The notes under the pieces are model-generated. The model was not told where the DNA came from, did no database searches, and saw only the letters and a program-made list of their open reading frames with translations. From the NCBI GenBank assembly GCA_009692945.1, contig SHYD01000006.1:1-53391 (forward strand): a stretch of DNA of 53,391 bases. Reading direction: 5' to 3'. The DNA comes from Dehalococcoidia bacterium (GTDB lineage Bacteria > Chloroflexota > Dehalococcoidia > SHYD01). Every line of letters starts with the position of its first letter. Position 1 is the first letter of the stretch. The position numbers were made by a program, and so were the translations under genes. Positions 44,213-52,633 of this stretch are shown one piece after another.

Positions 44213-46234
44213 ATGGTCAACCACTACCGGTACAGCCGGTGGGACGACTCACAATATCAAGACATCCCCGGTCTCGACGAACTGTTCGATTCCCTATCGG
44301 AAGATGTCCTGCGCTACGGGGACCTGAGCCGCGCCATCCGTCAGTTCCTTCAGCGCGGCTTCGAAGGGTCATCGGGACGCCAGATGCACGGTATCCAGGA
44401 ACTCCTGCAAAAAGTCCGACGTCAACGGCAGGACATGCTGGCCCGCCACAACCTGGACTCCCTTCAGGAGGACCTGCGCCGACGGCTCGACGACATCATC
44501 CGGCAGGAACGCCAGACCGTGCAGGAACGGCTGAAGGACGATGCGGCCGAGCCCGAAGGGGGAGCAGCGCCCAACCAAGCCCTCCGGGACCTCCGGCAAC
44601 GGTTGGCGCGGCGAAATCTGGAGGCGCTCGATCACCTTTCTGATAACCCGGGGGAAGCGGTGCAGCAGCTCAGGGAGTACGAATTCCTCAATCCGGACGC
44701 AGGCGCGGCGTTCCAGGAACTCCTGAAGATGCTCCGGCAGAGCGCCCTCGATTCGTTCTTCAAGGACCTCTCCCAACGGTTCCAACAGATGAACGGGGAC
44801 GACCTTCGGCGCATGCAGGAGATGATGGCGGCGCTGAACCAGATGATGCGGGAAAAACTGCGGGGCGGGGAGCCGGACTTCCAGCAATTCCTTGATCGAT
44901 ATGGGGACCTCCTGGGTCCCAACCCGCCGAACAGCCTGGACGACATGCTCCAGCAGATGCGACGGCAGATGAGCCATATGCAATCGCTGCTCAACAGTTT
45001 GTCCGACCAGCAACGCGAATCGCTGCTCGACGCCCTCGGTTCGGAGATGTTCGATCCGGAGTTCCAACGGGAGCTGGCGGAACTCGCCACCAACCTCGAC
45101 CTGCTCAATCCCTCCGGTATCCGGGGGAGGGACTATTCGTTCTTTGGTGAAGAGGACGTCTCGCTGGCTGACGCCATGGACTTGATGCGCCAGCTCGACC
45201 AGATGGAGGAGTTGGAACGGCAGTTGGACCGGACGCGTTTCGGCTCACCCCTGGATGAAGTGGACCCGGACCTGATGAAAGGGGTGCTGGGGCCCGAGGC
45301 CGCCAACCAACTGGAAGAGCTGAAACGGCTGGCCCAGCAACTCCGGGATGCGGGTTATATCCAGGGAGACGCAGGCGATGTCAAGCTGACTCCGAGCGCC
45401 ATGCGGAAAATCGGGCAGAAGGCGCTCCGAGACATCTTTGCGCGCCTCAGGCGAGACACGATGGGTTCTCATCGGACCCCGGAGCGAGGTCATGGCGTCG
45501 AGCCGGCGGACCAGACGAAGGAGTACGAGTTCGGCGACCCGTTGGACCTGGACCTGAAACGCACCCTGTTCAATGCGCTACGGCGCAACGGTGGCCTGCC
45601 GCTGCGGCTCACGCCCTCTGATTTCGAAATCCGGCGGATGGAGCACATGACCCGGACGACCACGGTGTTGGTGCTCGATCTCAGCCGGTCGATGCCGATG
45701 CGGGGCAACTTCGTCGCCGCCAAGAAGGTGGCCCTGGCGTTGAGCACACTGATCCGCACCCAATTCCCCCGAGACGTGCTTTACCTCGTCGGGTTCTCCG
45801 GCTTCGCCCGTGAACTGGATAAGGACGAACTGCCCCATTTGAACGTCGGCGAATTTGGGCGAGGCACCAACATCCAGGCTGCGCTGAGGATGGCCCGCAG
45901 CCTTTTGTCACGCCACCGCCTGGGCCAGCGGCAAGTGGTGCTCATCACCGATGGCGAGCCAACCGCATTCTTCGAAGACAACGGCCACCTCGCCATCGAA
46001 TACCCCCCCGGCCCCAGAGTGTTGCGGGAAACCCTCACCGAAGTCCGGCGCTGCACCAAAGATGGCATCACCATCAACACTTTCATGTTGGAACAGAGCT
46101 ACCACCTCCGAAACTTCGTCAGCCAGCTCACCCGCGCCAACCGCGGACGGGTCCTGTTTGCATCGGCCGACCAACTCGGTGAGTACATCGTCGAAGATTA
46201 TGTCGACAAAAAAGGCTGGCGTTCGGCGAGCTAA
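44213..46234 (+). CDS. von Willebrand factor A domain protein (CoxE/BchD-like)
   Basis: 673 aa, soluble. Residues 1-420 are largely helical and rich in Gln, Arg, Asp and Leu, with likely coiled coils (QQMRRQMSHMQSLLNSLSDQQRE). The C-terminal VWA domain has the MIDAS start DLSRSM (Asp489, Ser491, Ser493), the Thr in GRGTNIQAALRMA and the Asp in VVLITDGEPTAF. Such proteins usually work with a MoxR or ChlI-like AAA ATPase; none is next to it. GAGGGGG precedes the ATG by four bases. Monocistronic between repeat copy 8 and the yjbQ promoter. Confidence 0.88.
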   Translation: MVNHYRYSRWDDSQYQDIPGLDELFDSLSEDVLRYGDLSRAIRQFLQRGFEGSSGRQMHGIQELLQKVRRQRQDMLARHNLDSLQEDLRRRLDDIIRQERQTVQERLKDDAAEPEGGAAPNQALRDLRQRLARRNLEALDHLSDNPGEAVQQLREYEFLNPDAGAAFQELLKMLRQSALDSFFKDLSQRFQQMNGDDLRRMQEMMAALNQMMREKLRGGEPDFQQFLDRYGDLLGPNPPNSLDDMLQQMRRQMSHMQSLLNSLSDQQRESLLDALGSEMFDPEFQRELAELATNLDLLNPSGIRGRDYSFFGEEDVSLADAMDLMRQLDQMEELERQLDRTRFGSPLDEVDPDLMKGVLGPEAANQLEELKRLAQQLRDAGYIQGDAGDVKLTPSAMRKIGQKALRDIFARLRRDTMGSHRTPERGHGVEPADQTKEYEFGDPLDLDLKRTLFNALRRNGGLPLRLTPSDFEIRRMEHMTRTTTVLVLDLSRSMPMRGNFVAAKKVALALSTLIRTQFPRDVLYLVGFSGFARELDKDELPHLNVGEFGRGTNIQAALRMARSLLSRHRLGQRQVVLITDGEPTAFFEDNGHLAIEYPPGPRVLRETLTEVRRCTKDGITINTFMLEQSYHLRNFVSQLTRANRGRVLFASADQLGEYIVEDYVDKKGWRSAS

Positions 46235-46272
46235 TCAGACCAGCCTCTCGCCGCTGCCAGACCCCATCCGCA

Positions 46273-46301
46273 TTGCCCCTCCCAATACCCGATGCTAGAA
46301 T
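46273..46301 (+). promoter_or_regulatory. putative sigma70-type promoter of yjbQ
   Basis: TTGCCC (46273-46278), a 17-bp spacer and TAGAAT (46296-46301) with TGC before the -10. Same hexamers as the peroxiredoxin promoter. Confidence 0.55.
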
Positions 46302-46376
46302 CTATAGGCGGTGAGTCTCCCCTCCCCGCTACTCTTTCGAAACCGGCCGGATTGAGTCGTATCACTGGAGGTTAGC

Positions 46377-46841
46377 ATGGTTCTGGGGGCTTTGAACGTT
46401 CAGCTTTGGCGGGACACCCTGGAACTCACGGCGAACCGGGCCCCAGAATTTCTCGACATCACAGAACCGGTACAGGAATTGGTGCGCAGGTCCGGCGTCC
46501 AAAATGGCATCGCGGTGGTGTTCTCCCGCCACACGACGGCTGCCATCAAGATCAACGAACACGAACCGGAACTGCTCAAGGATATGGAGCAATTCCTGAA
46601 CCGGCTTTCCCCCATGGACGCGGCCTACTTCCACAACGATTTCACCGTTCGCACCGTGAACATGGAAGATGATGAGTGCCCCAACGGACACGCCCACTGC
46701 CAGCACTTGCTGCTCGGCGCCAGTGAAACGATCCCGGTGATCGACGGATGCTTGGCCCTGGGGGTATGGCAACGGATCTTCATGGTGGAACTCGACCGGC
46801 CCCGGCAGCGGGAGGTGGTGGTCCAAGTGATGGGGGCTTAA
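46377..46841 (+). CDS. YjbQ/UPF0047 family protein
   Basis: 154 aa. The family pattern is complete: SRHTTAAIKINEHEPELLKDMEQFLNRLSP, then NDFTVRTVNMEDDECPNGHAHCQHLLLGASETIPVIDGCLALGVWQRIFMVELDRPRQREVVVQV. The conserved His and acidic residues around NGHAHCQ and HTTAAI form the presumed active site; some members have thiamine-phosphate synthase activity. GGAGG five bases before the ATG. Convergent with the MFS gene, 18 bases apart. Confidence 0.92.
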   Translation: MVLGALNVQLWRDTLELTANRAPEFLDITEPVQELVRRSGVQNGIAVVFSRHTTAAIKINEHEPELLKDMEQFLNRLSPMDAAYFHNDFTVRTVNMEDDECPNGHAHCQHLLLGASETIPVIDGCLALGVWQRIFMVELDRPRQREVVVQVMGA

Positions 46842-46859
46842 CCGCCGTCAATTAGGGGT

Positions 46860-48131
46860 TTAGGTTAGCTGGCGCGGCTTGAGCAGCAGCGGCAGCGGTA
46901 CCGCAGCAGCGATGAGCGCGGTCACGATGAGGAATGCGGGCCGGTACGATCCGGTGAGGTCCATGCTCCAACCCACCAGCAGTGGCGCCACGATCCCAAA
47001 GCCAACCGTCACCGATCCCATCAACCCGTAGATCGACGCGAAACGGCGCGCCCCAAAGAAATCACGGATGAGGACATTGCGCGTCGGCAGCATCCCACCA
47101 AACCCGATGCCGAAGCAGAGGGCAAAGGGGATCACCATCCAGTAACTGCTGACATTGACCAGCACCAACAACCCCACTAGGTCACAGGCGAGCAATCCCA
47201 TGACCACCAGCCGCCGGTCGAACCTGTCCAGCAGGAACCCCGTGCCGAGCCTCCCTATCCCGCTGAGGATGGTGAACACTCCCACGGTGGAGGCGGCCGC
47301 CTCAGGGGGAAATCCAACGCTTTCGAAGTATGGTATCTGCACGATGAACACCGCGCTGGGCCCCATGTAATGGACCCCAAGGACCGCCGCGATCACCCAG
47401 AAGGACCGCGTCTGCAGCGCCTCCCGGACCCCGATGCCTGAGCTGTCTCCCGCAGAAGGTGCCCCCGTCGCGGCACTCGCCGAACCAGCACTTGGTGGGT
47501 CTCCATCAGGCCGATAGCCGTACGGCTCAGGGCGGTGGCGGATCAGCATCGCCGCAGGGAAGCAGATCAACCCCACCGCGACTGCCAAAACGAGCATCGC
47601 GGCGCGCCAACCCAACGCCTGGATCAGGACCACCAGCAGCGGCACGAACAACCCGGCGAATACAGGGCCGCTGCTCATCAGCCCCAGGGCCCGGCCACGC
47701 AGCCGGCGGAACCAGTTGATGGTGGCGGACGGGAAGGCATTGAGCGCACTCCCCGATCCCATGGACACCAAGATGACGCACAGGTAGAACTGCCATGCTT
47801 CCTGGATCAATCCGAGGCCGAAAAGCCCGAGAGTCCCCAATGCCACACCACCCACCGCAACTTTCCGAGACCCGAAACGGTCGACCAGGAACCCGGAGAT
47901 AGGGCTGCTTAGCCCCGATTCCACCTGGCGCACCGAGAACGCGCCGGCGGTGACGGCGCGGGGCCAATCGAACTCCCGGCTGATGGGTTCAAAAAACGCC
48001 GAGAACCCGTAGTAGAACACCACGCTGAACGCAAAATGGATCAGCATGGACCCGGCCACCACGTACCAGCCGGGAAAAAGCCACCGCCCTCGGTTGGAGG
48101 GCGGTGGCGAAGTCGCTTTCGTCGGGACCAT
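46860..48131 (-). CDS. MFS transporter (monocarboxylate/oxalate-formate antiporter-like)
   Basis: 423 aa with about 12 hydrophobic segments. TM1 begins GWYVVAGSMLIHFAFSVVFYYGFSAFFEPISREF; the DRFG loop motif is VDRFGSRKVAVGG after TM2, with LDRFDRRLVVMG as the counterpart in the second half. Substrate unknown. The gene follows the MetE-like pair by 16 bases on the same strand, but codons of the first 20 residues (TSPPPSNRGRWLF) coincide with a terminator hairpin at 48075-48108. The conserved TM1 argues that translation does start before the hairpin; ribosome-binding site weak. Confidence 0.87.
   Translation of the reverse strand: MVPTKATSPPPSNRGRWLFPGWYVVAGSMLIHFAFSVVFYYGFSAFFEPISREFDWPRAVTAGAFSVRQVESGLSSPISGFLVDRFGSRKVAVGGVALGTLGLFGLGLIQEAWQFYLCVILVSMGSGSALNAFPSATINWFRRLRGRALGLMSSGPVFAGLFVPLLVVLIQALGWRAAMLVLAVAVGLICFPAAMLIRHRPEPYGYRPDGDPPSAGSASAATGAPSAGDSSGIGVREALQTRSFWVIAAVLGVHYMGPSAVFIVQIPYFESVGFPPEAAASTVGVFTILSGIGRLGTGFLLDRFDRRLVVMGLLACDLVGLLVLVNVSSYWMVIPFALCFGIGFGGMLPTRNVLIRDFFGARRFASIYGLMGSVTVGFGIVAPLLVGWSMDLTGSYRPAFLIVTALIAAAVPLPLLLKPRQLT
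48075..48108 (-). terminator. rho-independent terminator/attenuator inside the MFS 5' coding end
   Basis: On the minus strand GCCACCGCCCTC, loop CAACC, GAGGGCGGTGGC, then TTTTT: a perfect 12-bp stem plus T-run, 40 bases past the MetE-like stop. It lies within the first 20 codons of the MFS gene and would reduce readthrough from the upstream genes. Confidence 0.75.
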
Positions 48132-48147
48132 CAGAGCGCGGAAGGCC

Positions 48148-49122
48148 TTAACTGATACCCAATTCCCGCTTGACCTCGGCGGTCGCCTGCATCATGACCC
48201 GCAGCTTGTCCTGGGCCTCTTCAACCGTACGCGTTTTGAGCCCGCAGTCCGGGTCGACGAAGATCTGGTCGGGGCGGAGGATCTCGAGACCCCGTTTGAT
48301 CCCCGCTTTCACCTCCTCGACGGTCTCGGTCCGGTGGGTATGCACATCAAGGACACCGAACCCGATGGCCTTCTCGAACTTCACCCCTTTGAAGTAGTCG
48401 AGCAGCGCGTAGTTGCTGTTGGCCAGTTCGAGGTCGATCTGGTCGACCGGAAGGTTGATGAGCGTGTTGAAGACCTTGGCGAAATCCCCGTAGCAGATGT
48501 GGGTAATCGTGTGGGCCGACAAGCCCTCGGTCACGATTCCCAGCGCCCGTGAACCAATCTCCATCTCCTCGGGGCGCGTCGAGAGCGCGGGCTCGTCGAT
48601 CTGGATGTACTTGGCGCCCGCGCGCTCGAGGTCGAGGGCTTCCTCATGGATGGCATGGGCCAGGTCCATGATGAACGCCTCTCGGGTTGGGTAGTACTCG
48701 TTGAATGACCAGTCAGCCATGGTGTAGGGGCCTGTCAGCATCCCCTTGACCGGGAGCTCAGTGAGGTCCTGGGCGAAGCGCCACATATCCAGCGTCATGG
48801 GACCACGCCGGCCCACTCGGCCCACCGCGATGGGCTTGCGGTAGTAACGGTTGCCGTAGGATCGGACCAGCCCGCTGATCGTATAACCGTCCATGAGTTC
48901 GGCGAAGTGGGTCGCCATGTCGCCGCGGTACTGCTCTCCGTCGACCAGGATGTCCATCCCGATCTCTTCCTGAAAGGTGATCCAGTCCCTCGTGGCCTGC
49001 TTCTCAAGATCTTCCAGGTCTCGCGCCGAGAGCTTGCCCTGGGCAAACTGGTTGCGGGCCTGCTGGACGGCCGCCGACTTCGGAAAGCTGCCGACCGACG
49101 TGGTCAATAAACCCTGGCTCAA
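48148..49122 (-). CDS. core-type cobalamin-independent methionine synthase (MetE C-domain-like)
   Basis: 324 aa, equal to the catalytic C-terminal half of MetE without the N-terminal domain. Zn-ligand candidates: His and Cys of ITHICYGDF, and the C-terminal Cys of FVDPDCGLKTR; IQIDEPALSTR is the substrate loop. Short MetE proteins from archaea and Dehalococcoides are known to take the methyl group from methylcobalamin or corrinoid proteins rather than methyl-tetrahydrofolate triglutamate; by homology this is likely here. The start is a TTG at 49122 overlapping the upstream stop (TTGA). Confidence 0.87.
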   Translation of the reverse strand: MSQGLLTTSVGSFPKSAAVQQARNQFAQGKLSARDLEDLEKQATRDWITFQEEIGMDILVDGEQYRGDMATHFAELMDGYTISGLVRSYGNRYYRKPIAVGRVGRRGPMTLDMWRFAQDLTELPVKGMLTGPYTMADWSFNEYYPTREAFIMDLAHAIHEEALDLERAGAKYIQIDEPALSTRPEEMEIGSRALGIVTEGLSAHTITHICYGDFAKVFNTLINLPVDQIDLELANSNYALLDYFKGVKFEKAIGFGVLDVHTHRTETVEEVKAGIKRGLEILRPDQIFVDPDCGLKTRTVEEAQDKLRVMMQATAEVKRELGIS

Positions 49123-50093
49123 CTCAGCACCTCCTGGGCGCGCTTGGCCGCTTCGGCAAGCCGGACCAGCTTGGCATACGCGTTGGCCCGAGGCAGAAAT
49201 TCGAGTCCGCAGGTGGGGTTGAGGTACAGACGGTCCATGGGCACCACCATCTTGATGGCATCCACCTGTCCCACCAGGTCCTCGATGCTCTCCATCTTGG
49301 TGTTGCGGGCATCCGCTATGCCAAACCCCAGCTTCTTATCGCTCGGGAACGATTTCAGTAGGTTAAAGTTAGCCTCGCCCCACACGAAATCGAGGCCGAA
49401 CACCTCGAACGGGAGGTCGAACAGCTGGGGGTACAATCCATCGATGTCGCCGAAATAGGTGTAGAGGGCGGTGGTCACCGTGATCCCCTCTGTCATCTTG
49501 CGGGCCAGTTCCCGGTACTCGGAGAACCGGTGCTTGTGCTGCAACAGCACCGGATCGTTGAACTGAATAAAGCCGGCGCCTGCATCCTGCAAGGCCCTGG
49601 CTTCGGCGTTCAGCGCCTCTGCCGCAGCATGGGCGAGCTTGCCGGGGTCGCCGTAGTGCTTGTCCTGGCAGTGGAAGGCGATCTGATAGGGTCCCGGCAG
49701 TATCGTCTTCACCGGCTTGGGACTCAGCGCCTTGGCCTTTCCGAAGTCGCCCACGGATACCGGGCCCTTCCATCCGATGGGCCCTTCGACAACCGGCTGC
49801 CGAAAGTAGGTGTTGCTGTCGAAGAACCGCAGCAGACCGTTGAGGGTGACCCCGCTCAGCGACCGGGTGAAGTAGGTGATCTCGTCATCCCACCGCAGGT
49901 TTCCGTCGCTGACTAGGTCGACCCCCGCCTGGACCTGTTCGCCGATCGCGTCGGCACTGGCGTCGTCGATGGTCTTGGCCAGTTCCTCAGCGGTGATGCG
50001 TCCCTGATCGAACCGGGAAATCGCTGTGCGCATGTTGGGCCCGTTGCCCAGCGACGGCACCTTGGGGTAGTTCCCCACCACTGTCGTTATCAT
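49119..50093 (-). CDS. MetE-like protein lacking His/Cys zinc ligands
   Basis: 324 aa of the same UROD/MetE-like barrel fold as its neighbour: MITTVVGNYPKVPS, VSDGNLRWDDEITYFTRSLSG, KTILPGPYQIAFHCQDKHYGD, FIQFNDPVLLQHK, LYLNPTCGLEFLPR. Where the neighbour has THICYGD this protein has LYTYFGD, so two metal ligands are replaced by Tyr while the C-terminal Cys (NPTCGLE) stays. It may be an inactive partner, or use another substrate. The ATG at 50093 has GGAGAG about nine bases upstream; a longer ORF start is not supported. Translationally coupled to the next gene. Confidence 0.83.
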   Translation of the reverse strand: MITTVVGNYPKVPSLGNGPNMRTAISRFDQGRITAEELAKTIDDASADAIGEQVQAGVDLVSDGNLRWDDEITYFTRSLSGVTLNGLLRFFDSNTYFRQPVVEGPIGWKGPVSVGDFGKAKALSPKPVKTILPGPYQIAFHCQDKHYGDPGKLAHAAAEALNAEARALQDAGAGFIQFNDPVLLQHKHRFSEYRELARKMTEGITVTTALYTYFGDIDGLYPQLFDLPFEVFGLDFVWGEANFNLLKSFPSDKKLGFGIADARNTKMESIEDLVGQVDAIKMVVPMDRLYLNPTCGLEFLPRANAYAKLVRLAEAAKRAQEVLS

Positions 50094-50166
50094 CGATAGG
50101 ATCTCTCCGTTCCTGGCGGGCTCGAAGCCCGTATTGATCGCCGGCCGAACAACCGCCACACACAAA

Positions 50167-50207
50167 CCACCCGAGGAACCGCTCCGAAAGCAGGTCTCCT
50201 CGGGTGG
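50167..50207 (-). terminator. rho-independent terminator of sucCD
   Basis: On the minus strand CCACCCGAGGA and TCCTCGGGTGG form an 11-bp perfect stem around a 19-base loop with a smaller inner hairpin, then TTTGTGTG. It starts 16 bases past the sucD stop. Confidence 0.75.
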
Positions 50208-50222
50208 TGGGAGGGACGCTCG

Positions 50223-51104
50223 CTAGCTTCGACTTGCCAACAGTTCCGCCATGACCTTGCCGATCTCGGCGGGGTTGCGGGTGACCGCGGCGCCTGCGGC
50301 GCTGAGCGCCTTGAGCTTGCTGTCGGCAGTTGCGCTGTCGCCACTAATGATAGCACCGGCGTGGCCCATCCGGCGACCGGGAGGCGCCGATGCCCCGGCG
50401 ATAAAGGCGCACATCGGCTTGCGGACGTTCGCCTTCACGTATTCCGCGGCCTCCTGCTCGGCGACGCCGCCGATCTCGCCGATGAGGGCGATAGCCTCGA
50501 CGTCCGGGTCATCATTGAAGCGTTTCAGGATGTCCACGAAATCGGTGCCCACCACGGGGTCGCCGCCGATGCCCACCGCGGTGCTCTGGCCGATGCCGGC
50601 GGCGGTCATTTGCGCGGCCGCCTCGTAGAGCAGCGTGCCGCTGCGGGACACCAAACCCAGTTTGCCCGGCATGAAGCTGCTGGCGGGCATGATGCCGGCC
50701 TTGGCCTTCTCTGGAGGCGAGATGATGCCGGGGCAGTTGGGGCCGATGAGCACCACGTCCTTGCCGGAGATGTAGCGTTTCACCTTGACCATCTCCCAGG
50801 TCGGCAGCCCATCGGTGATGCAGACCACCAGCTTCAGCCCGGCCTCGACCGCCTCGTAGATGGCGTCGGTGGCGAAGGGCGCCGGCACGAAGATGATGGA
50901 GGCGTTGGCCTGGGTCGCGGCCACCGCTTGGTCCACCGTGTTGAACACAGGGATCCCGTCCACCTCCTGCCCTGCCCGCCCCGGCGTGACGCCGCCCACA
51001 ATGTTGGTGCCGAAGGCTTTGCAGAGCCGGGCGTGGTTGCTGCCCTCGGCGCCGGTGATGCCCTGCACCAGCAGCCGGGTATTTCGGTTCAGCAGAATGC
51101 TCAA
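50223..51104 (-). CDS. sucD: succinyl-CoA ligase [ADP-forming] alpha subunit
   Basis: 293 aa. CoA-binding Rossmann domain with VQGITGAEGSNHARLCKAFGTNIVGGVTPGRAG and the phosphohistidine His248 in PPGRRMGHAGAIISG; GPNCPGIISP and IGIGGDPVVGTDFVDIL-like ligase motifs are present (AVGIGGDPVVGTDF). Forms a heterodimer with SucC in the TCA cycle. Separated from sucC by 136 bases that contain a palindromic repeat, so it may need its own translation signals. Confidence 0.95.
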   Translation of the reverse strand: MSILLNRNTRLLVQGITGAEGSNHARLCKAFGTNIVGGVTPGRAGQEVDGIPVFNTVDQAVAATQANASIIFVPAPFATDAIYEAVEAGLKLVVCITDGLPTWEMVKVKRYISGKDVVLIGPNCPGIISPPEKAKAGIMPASSFMPGKLGLVSRSGTLLYEAAAQMTAAGIGQSTAVGIGGDPVVGTDFVDILKRFNDDPDVEAIALIGEIGGVAEQEAAEYVKANVRKPMCAFIAGASAPPGRRMGHAGAIISGDSATADSKLKALSAAGAAVTRNPAEIGKVMAELLASRS

Positions 51105-51154
51105 ATTATGCCCCCTTGGTCAAGATACATTGGTGGCGGGCGCCTTCACGTCGT

Positions 51155-51212
51155 GGTAAGGGCGGTCCCTCGTGGCTGCCCTGGTCCGGGCAGGCACAAG
51201 ACCTGCCCCTAC
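51155..51212 (-). repeat. double-hairpin palindromic repeat (REP-like), copy 2
   Basis: On the minus strand GTAGGGGCAGGTCTTGTGCC, TGCCCGGACCAGGGCAGCCA, CGAGGGACCGCCCTTACC: the same two-hairpin layout as 22622-22683. It lies between sucC and sucD in the same transcript. Confidence 0.7.
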
Positions 51213-51240
51213 GGATGGTCCCTCCAAAACACACTACCCC

Positions 51241-52407
51241 CTACCGGCCCGCCGCGGCAGCGACCGCCTTCCTCGCCCCGTCCGCCATGTCGCTGGCCTC
51301 GATGACGGCGATGCCGTTCTCGGCCAAGATACGCCGCCCCTCCTCGAGTCCGTTGCCGGTGAGGCGGGTGACCAGCGGCACCTTGACATCGAGTTGCTTA
51401 TACGAATCGACCAATCCCTGGGCGATGACGTCCACCCGTGCCATGCCGCCGAAGATGTTGAAGTAGATCGCTTTCACGTCCGGGTCCTTGGTGAGGATGC
51501 GCATCGCGCTGATCACGCGGTCCACGTTGTTCACCGTGCCGATGTCCAGAAAGTTGGCGGCCGCGCCACCGAACAGGCTGATGGTGTCGAGGGTGGCCAT
51601 GGCGAGCCCCGCCCCATTCACCACGCACCCGATGTTGCCGGACAGCTTGATATAGTTGTTCACCCCTGTCGTGGTGGCCTCCACCTCCAGGGGGTCCTCC
51701 TGAGTGGTGTCCCGCAGCGCCGCTACCGCTTTCTGCCGGTACATGGCGTTGTCGTCGAAATTGATCTTGGCGTCGGCGGCCAGCAGGCGGCCGTCCTCCG
51801 TCACCACCAGGGGGTTCACCTCGACGATGGAGCAGTCCCGGGCGATGAACGCCCGGTACAGCCCTTCGATGAGGTCGGCCGCCTGGCGGATCAGGCCGCC
51901 GTCCAGGTGCATGCCGTAGGCCAGCGCCCGGCCGATGGACGCCTGGTACCCCATCAACGGATCGACCCATTCCTTGAGGATTTTCTCGGGGGTGGCCGCG
52001 GCGACTTCCTCGATCTCCATGCCACCTGCTTCGCTGGCCATGATGACGTTGGTCTTGCTGACGCTGTCCACCAGAATACTTATGTAAAGTTCTCGCGCAA
52101 CGCTGAGGGCCTCCTCCACCAACACCATCGGGACCAACGCGCCCTCGGGTCCTGTCTGATGGGTGACCAGCCGCGTGCCCAACAGGCCTTTGGCGAAAGC
52201 CTCGGCTTCCTCGGGTGTGTTGACCAGCTTCACACCGCCTGCCTTGCCCCGGCCGCCGGCGTGGACCTGCGCTTTCACCACCACCCGGCCGCCCAACTCG
52301 GCCGCGGCCGCCCGGGCCTCGGCGGGGGTCGAAGCCGCCCGGCTGCGGGGGACCGCCACCCCAAACTCGGCCAGAATGGCCTTGGCCTGATATTCGTGGA
52401 CTTTCAT
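51241..52407 (-). CDS. sucC: succinyl-CoA ligase [ADP-forming] beta subunit
   Basis: 388 aa. ATP-grasp domain with MKVHEYQAKAILAEFGVAVPRSRA and VVKAQVHAGGRGKAGGVKLV, then EVNPLVVTEDGRLLAADAKINFDDNA and the C-terminal ligase domain LDIGTVNNVDRVISAMRILTKDPDVKAIYFNIFGGMARVDVIAQG. Start ATG at 52407 with GGAAGGAG; the longer ORF to 52527 is not real. Full length. Located upstream of sucD. Confidence 0.95.
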   Translation of the reverse strand: MKVHEYQAKAILAEFGVAVPRSRAASTPAEARAAAAELGGRVVVKAQVHAGGRGKAGGVKLVNTPEEAEAFAKGLLGTRLVTHQTGPEGALVPMVLVEEALSVARELYISILVDSVSKTNVIMASEAGGMEIEEVAAATPEKILKEWVDPLMGYQASIGRALAYGMHLDGGLIRQAADLIEGLYRAFIARDCSIVEVNPLVVTEDGRLLAADAKINFDDNAMYRQKAVAALRDTTQEDPLEVEATTTGVNNYIKLSGNIGCVVNGAGLAMATLDTISLFGGAAANFLDIGTVNNVDRVISAMRILTKDPDVKAIYFNIFGGMARVDVIAQGLVDSYKQLDVKVPLVTRLTGNGLEEGRRILAENGIAVIEASDMADGARKAVAAAAGR

Positions 52408-52540
52408 GGATGCTCCTTCCGACGATGTGCGCTGTCGAGGGATGAGGACCGCGAGCAGCGGCCTCGCCGTCAGCGAGGGGCCCGCCGCCGGTTCGATGAT
52501 GTGCACGTGCCCTGGGGCCGCCCCCAATCAGACGGAACGG

Positions 52541-52625
52541 CGGAGGGGGTGGGATTCGAACCCACGGTGGTATTACCCACTACGGTTTTCAAGACCGGCG
52601 CCATAAACCGCTCGGCCACCCCTCC
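52541..52625 (-). tRNA. tRNA-Ser (anticodon UGA)
   Basis: 85 nt. Acceptor stem GGAGGGG/CCCCTCC, discriminator G, D-arm GGCCGAGCGGTTTATGGC, anticodon loop CTTGAAA (anticodon TGA, reads UCA), long variable arm GTGGGTAATACCAC typical of serine tRNA, and T-arm GTGGGTTCGAATCCCAC. The C27-U43 position of the anticodon stem is unpaired, which is tolerated. CCA is not encoded. Confidence 0.9.
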
Positions 52626-52633
52626 GTGTGCGC

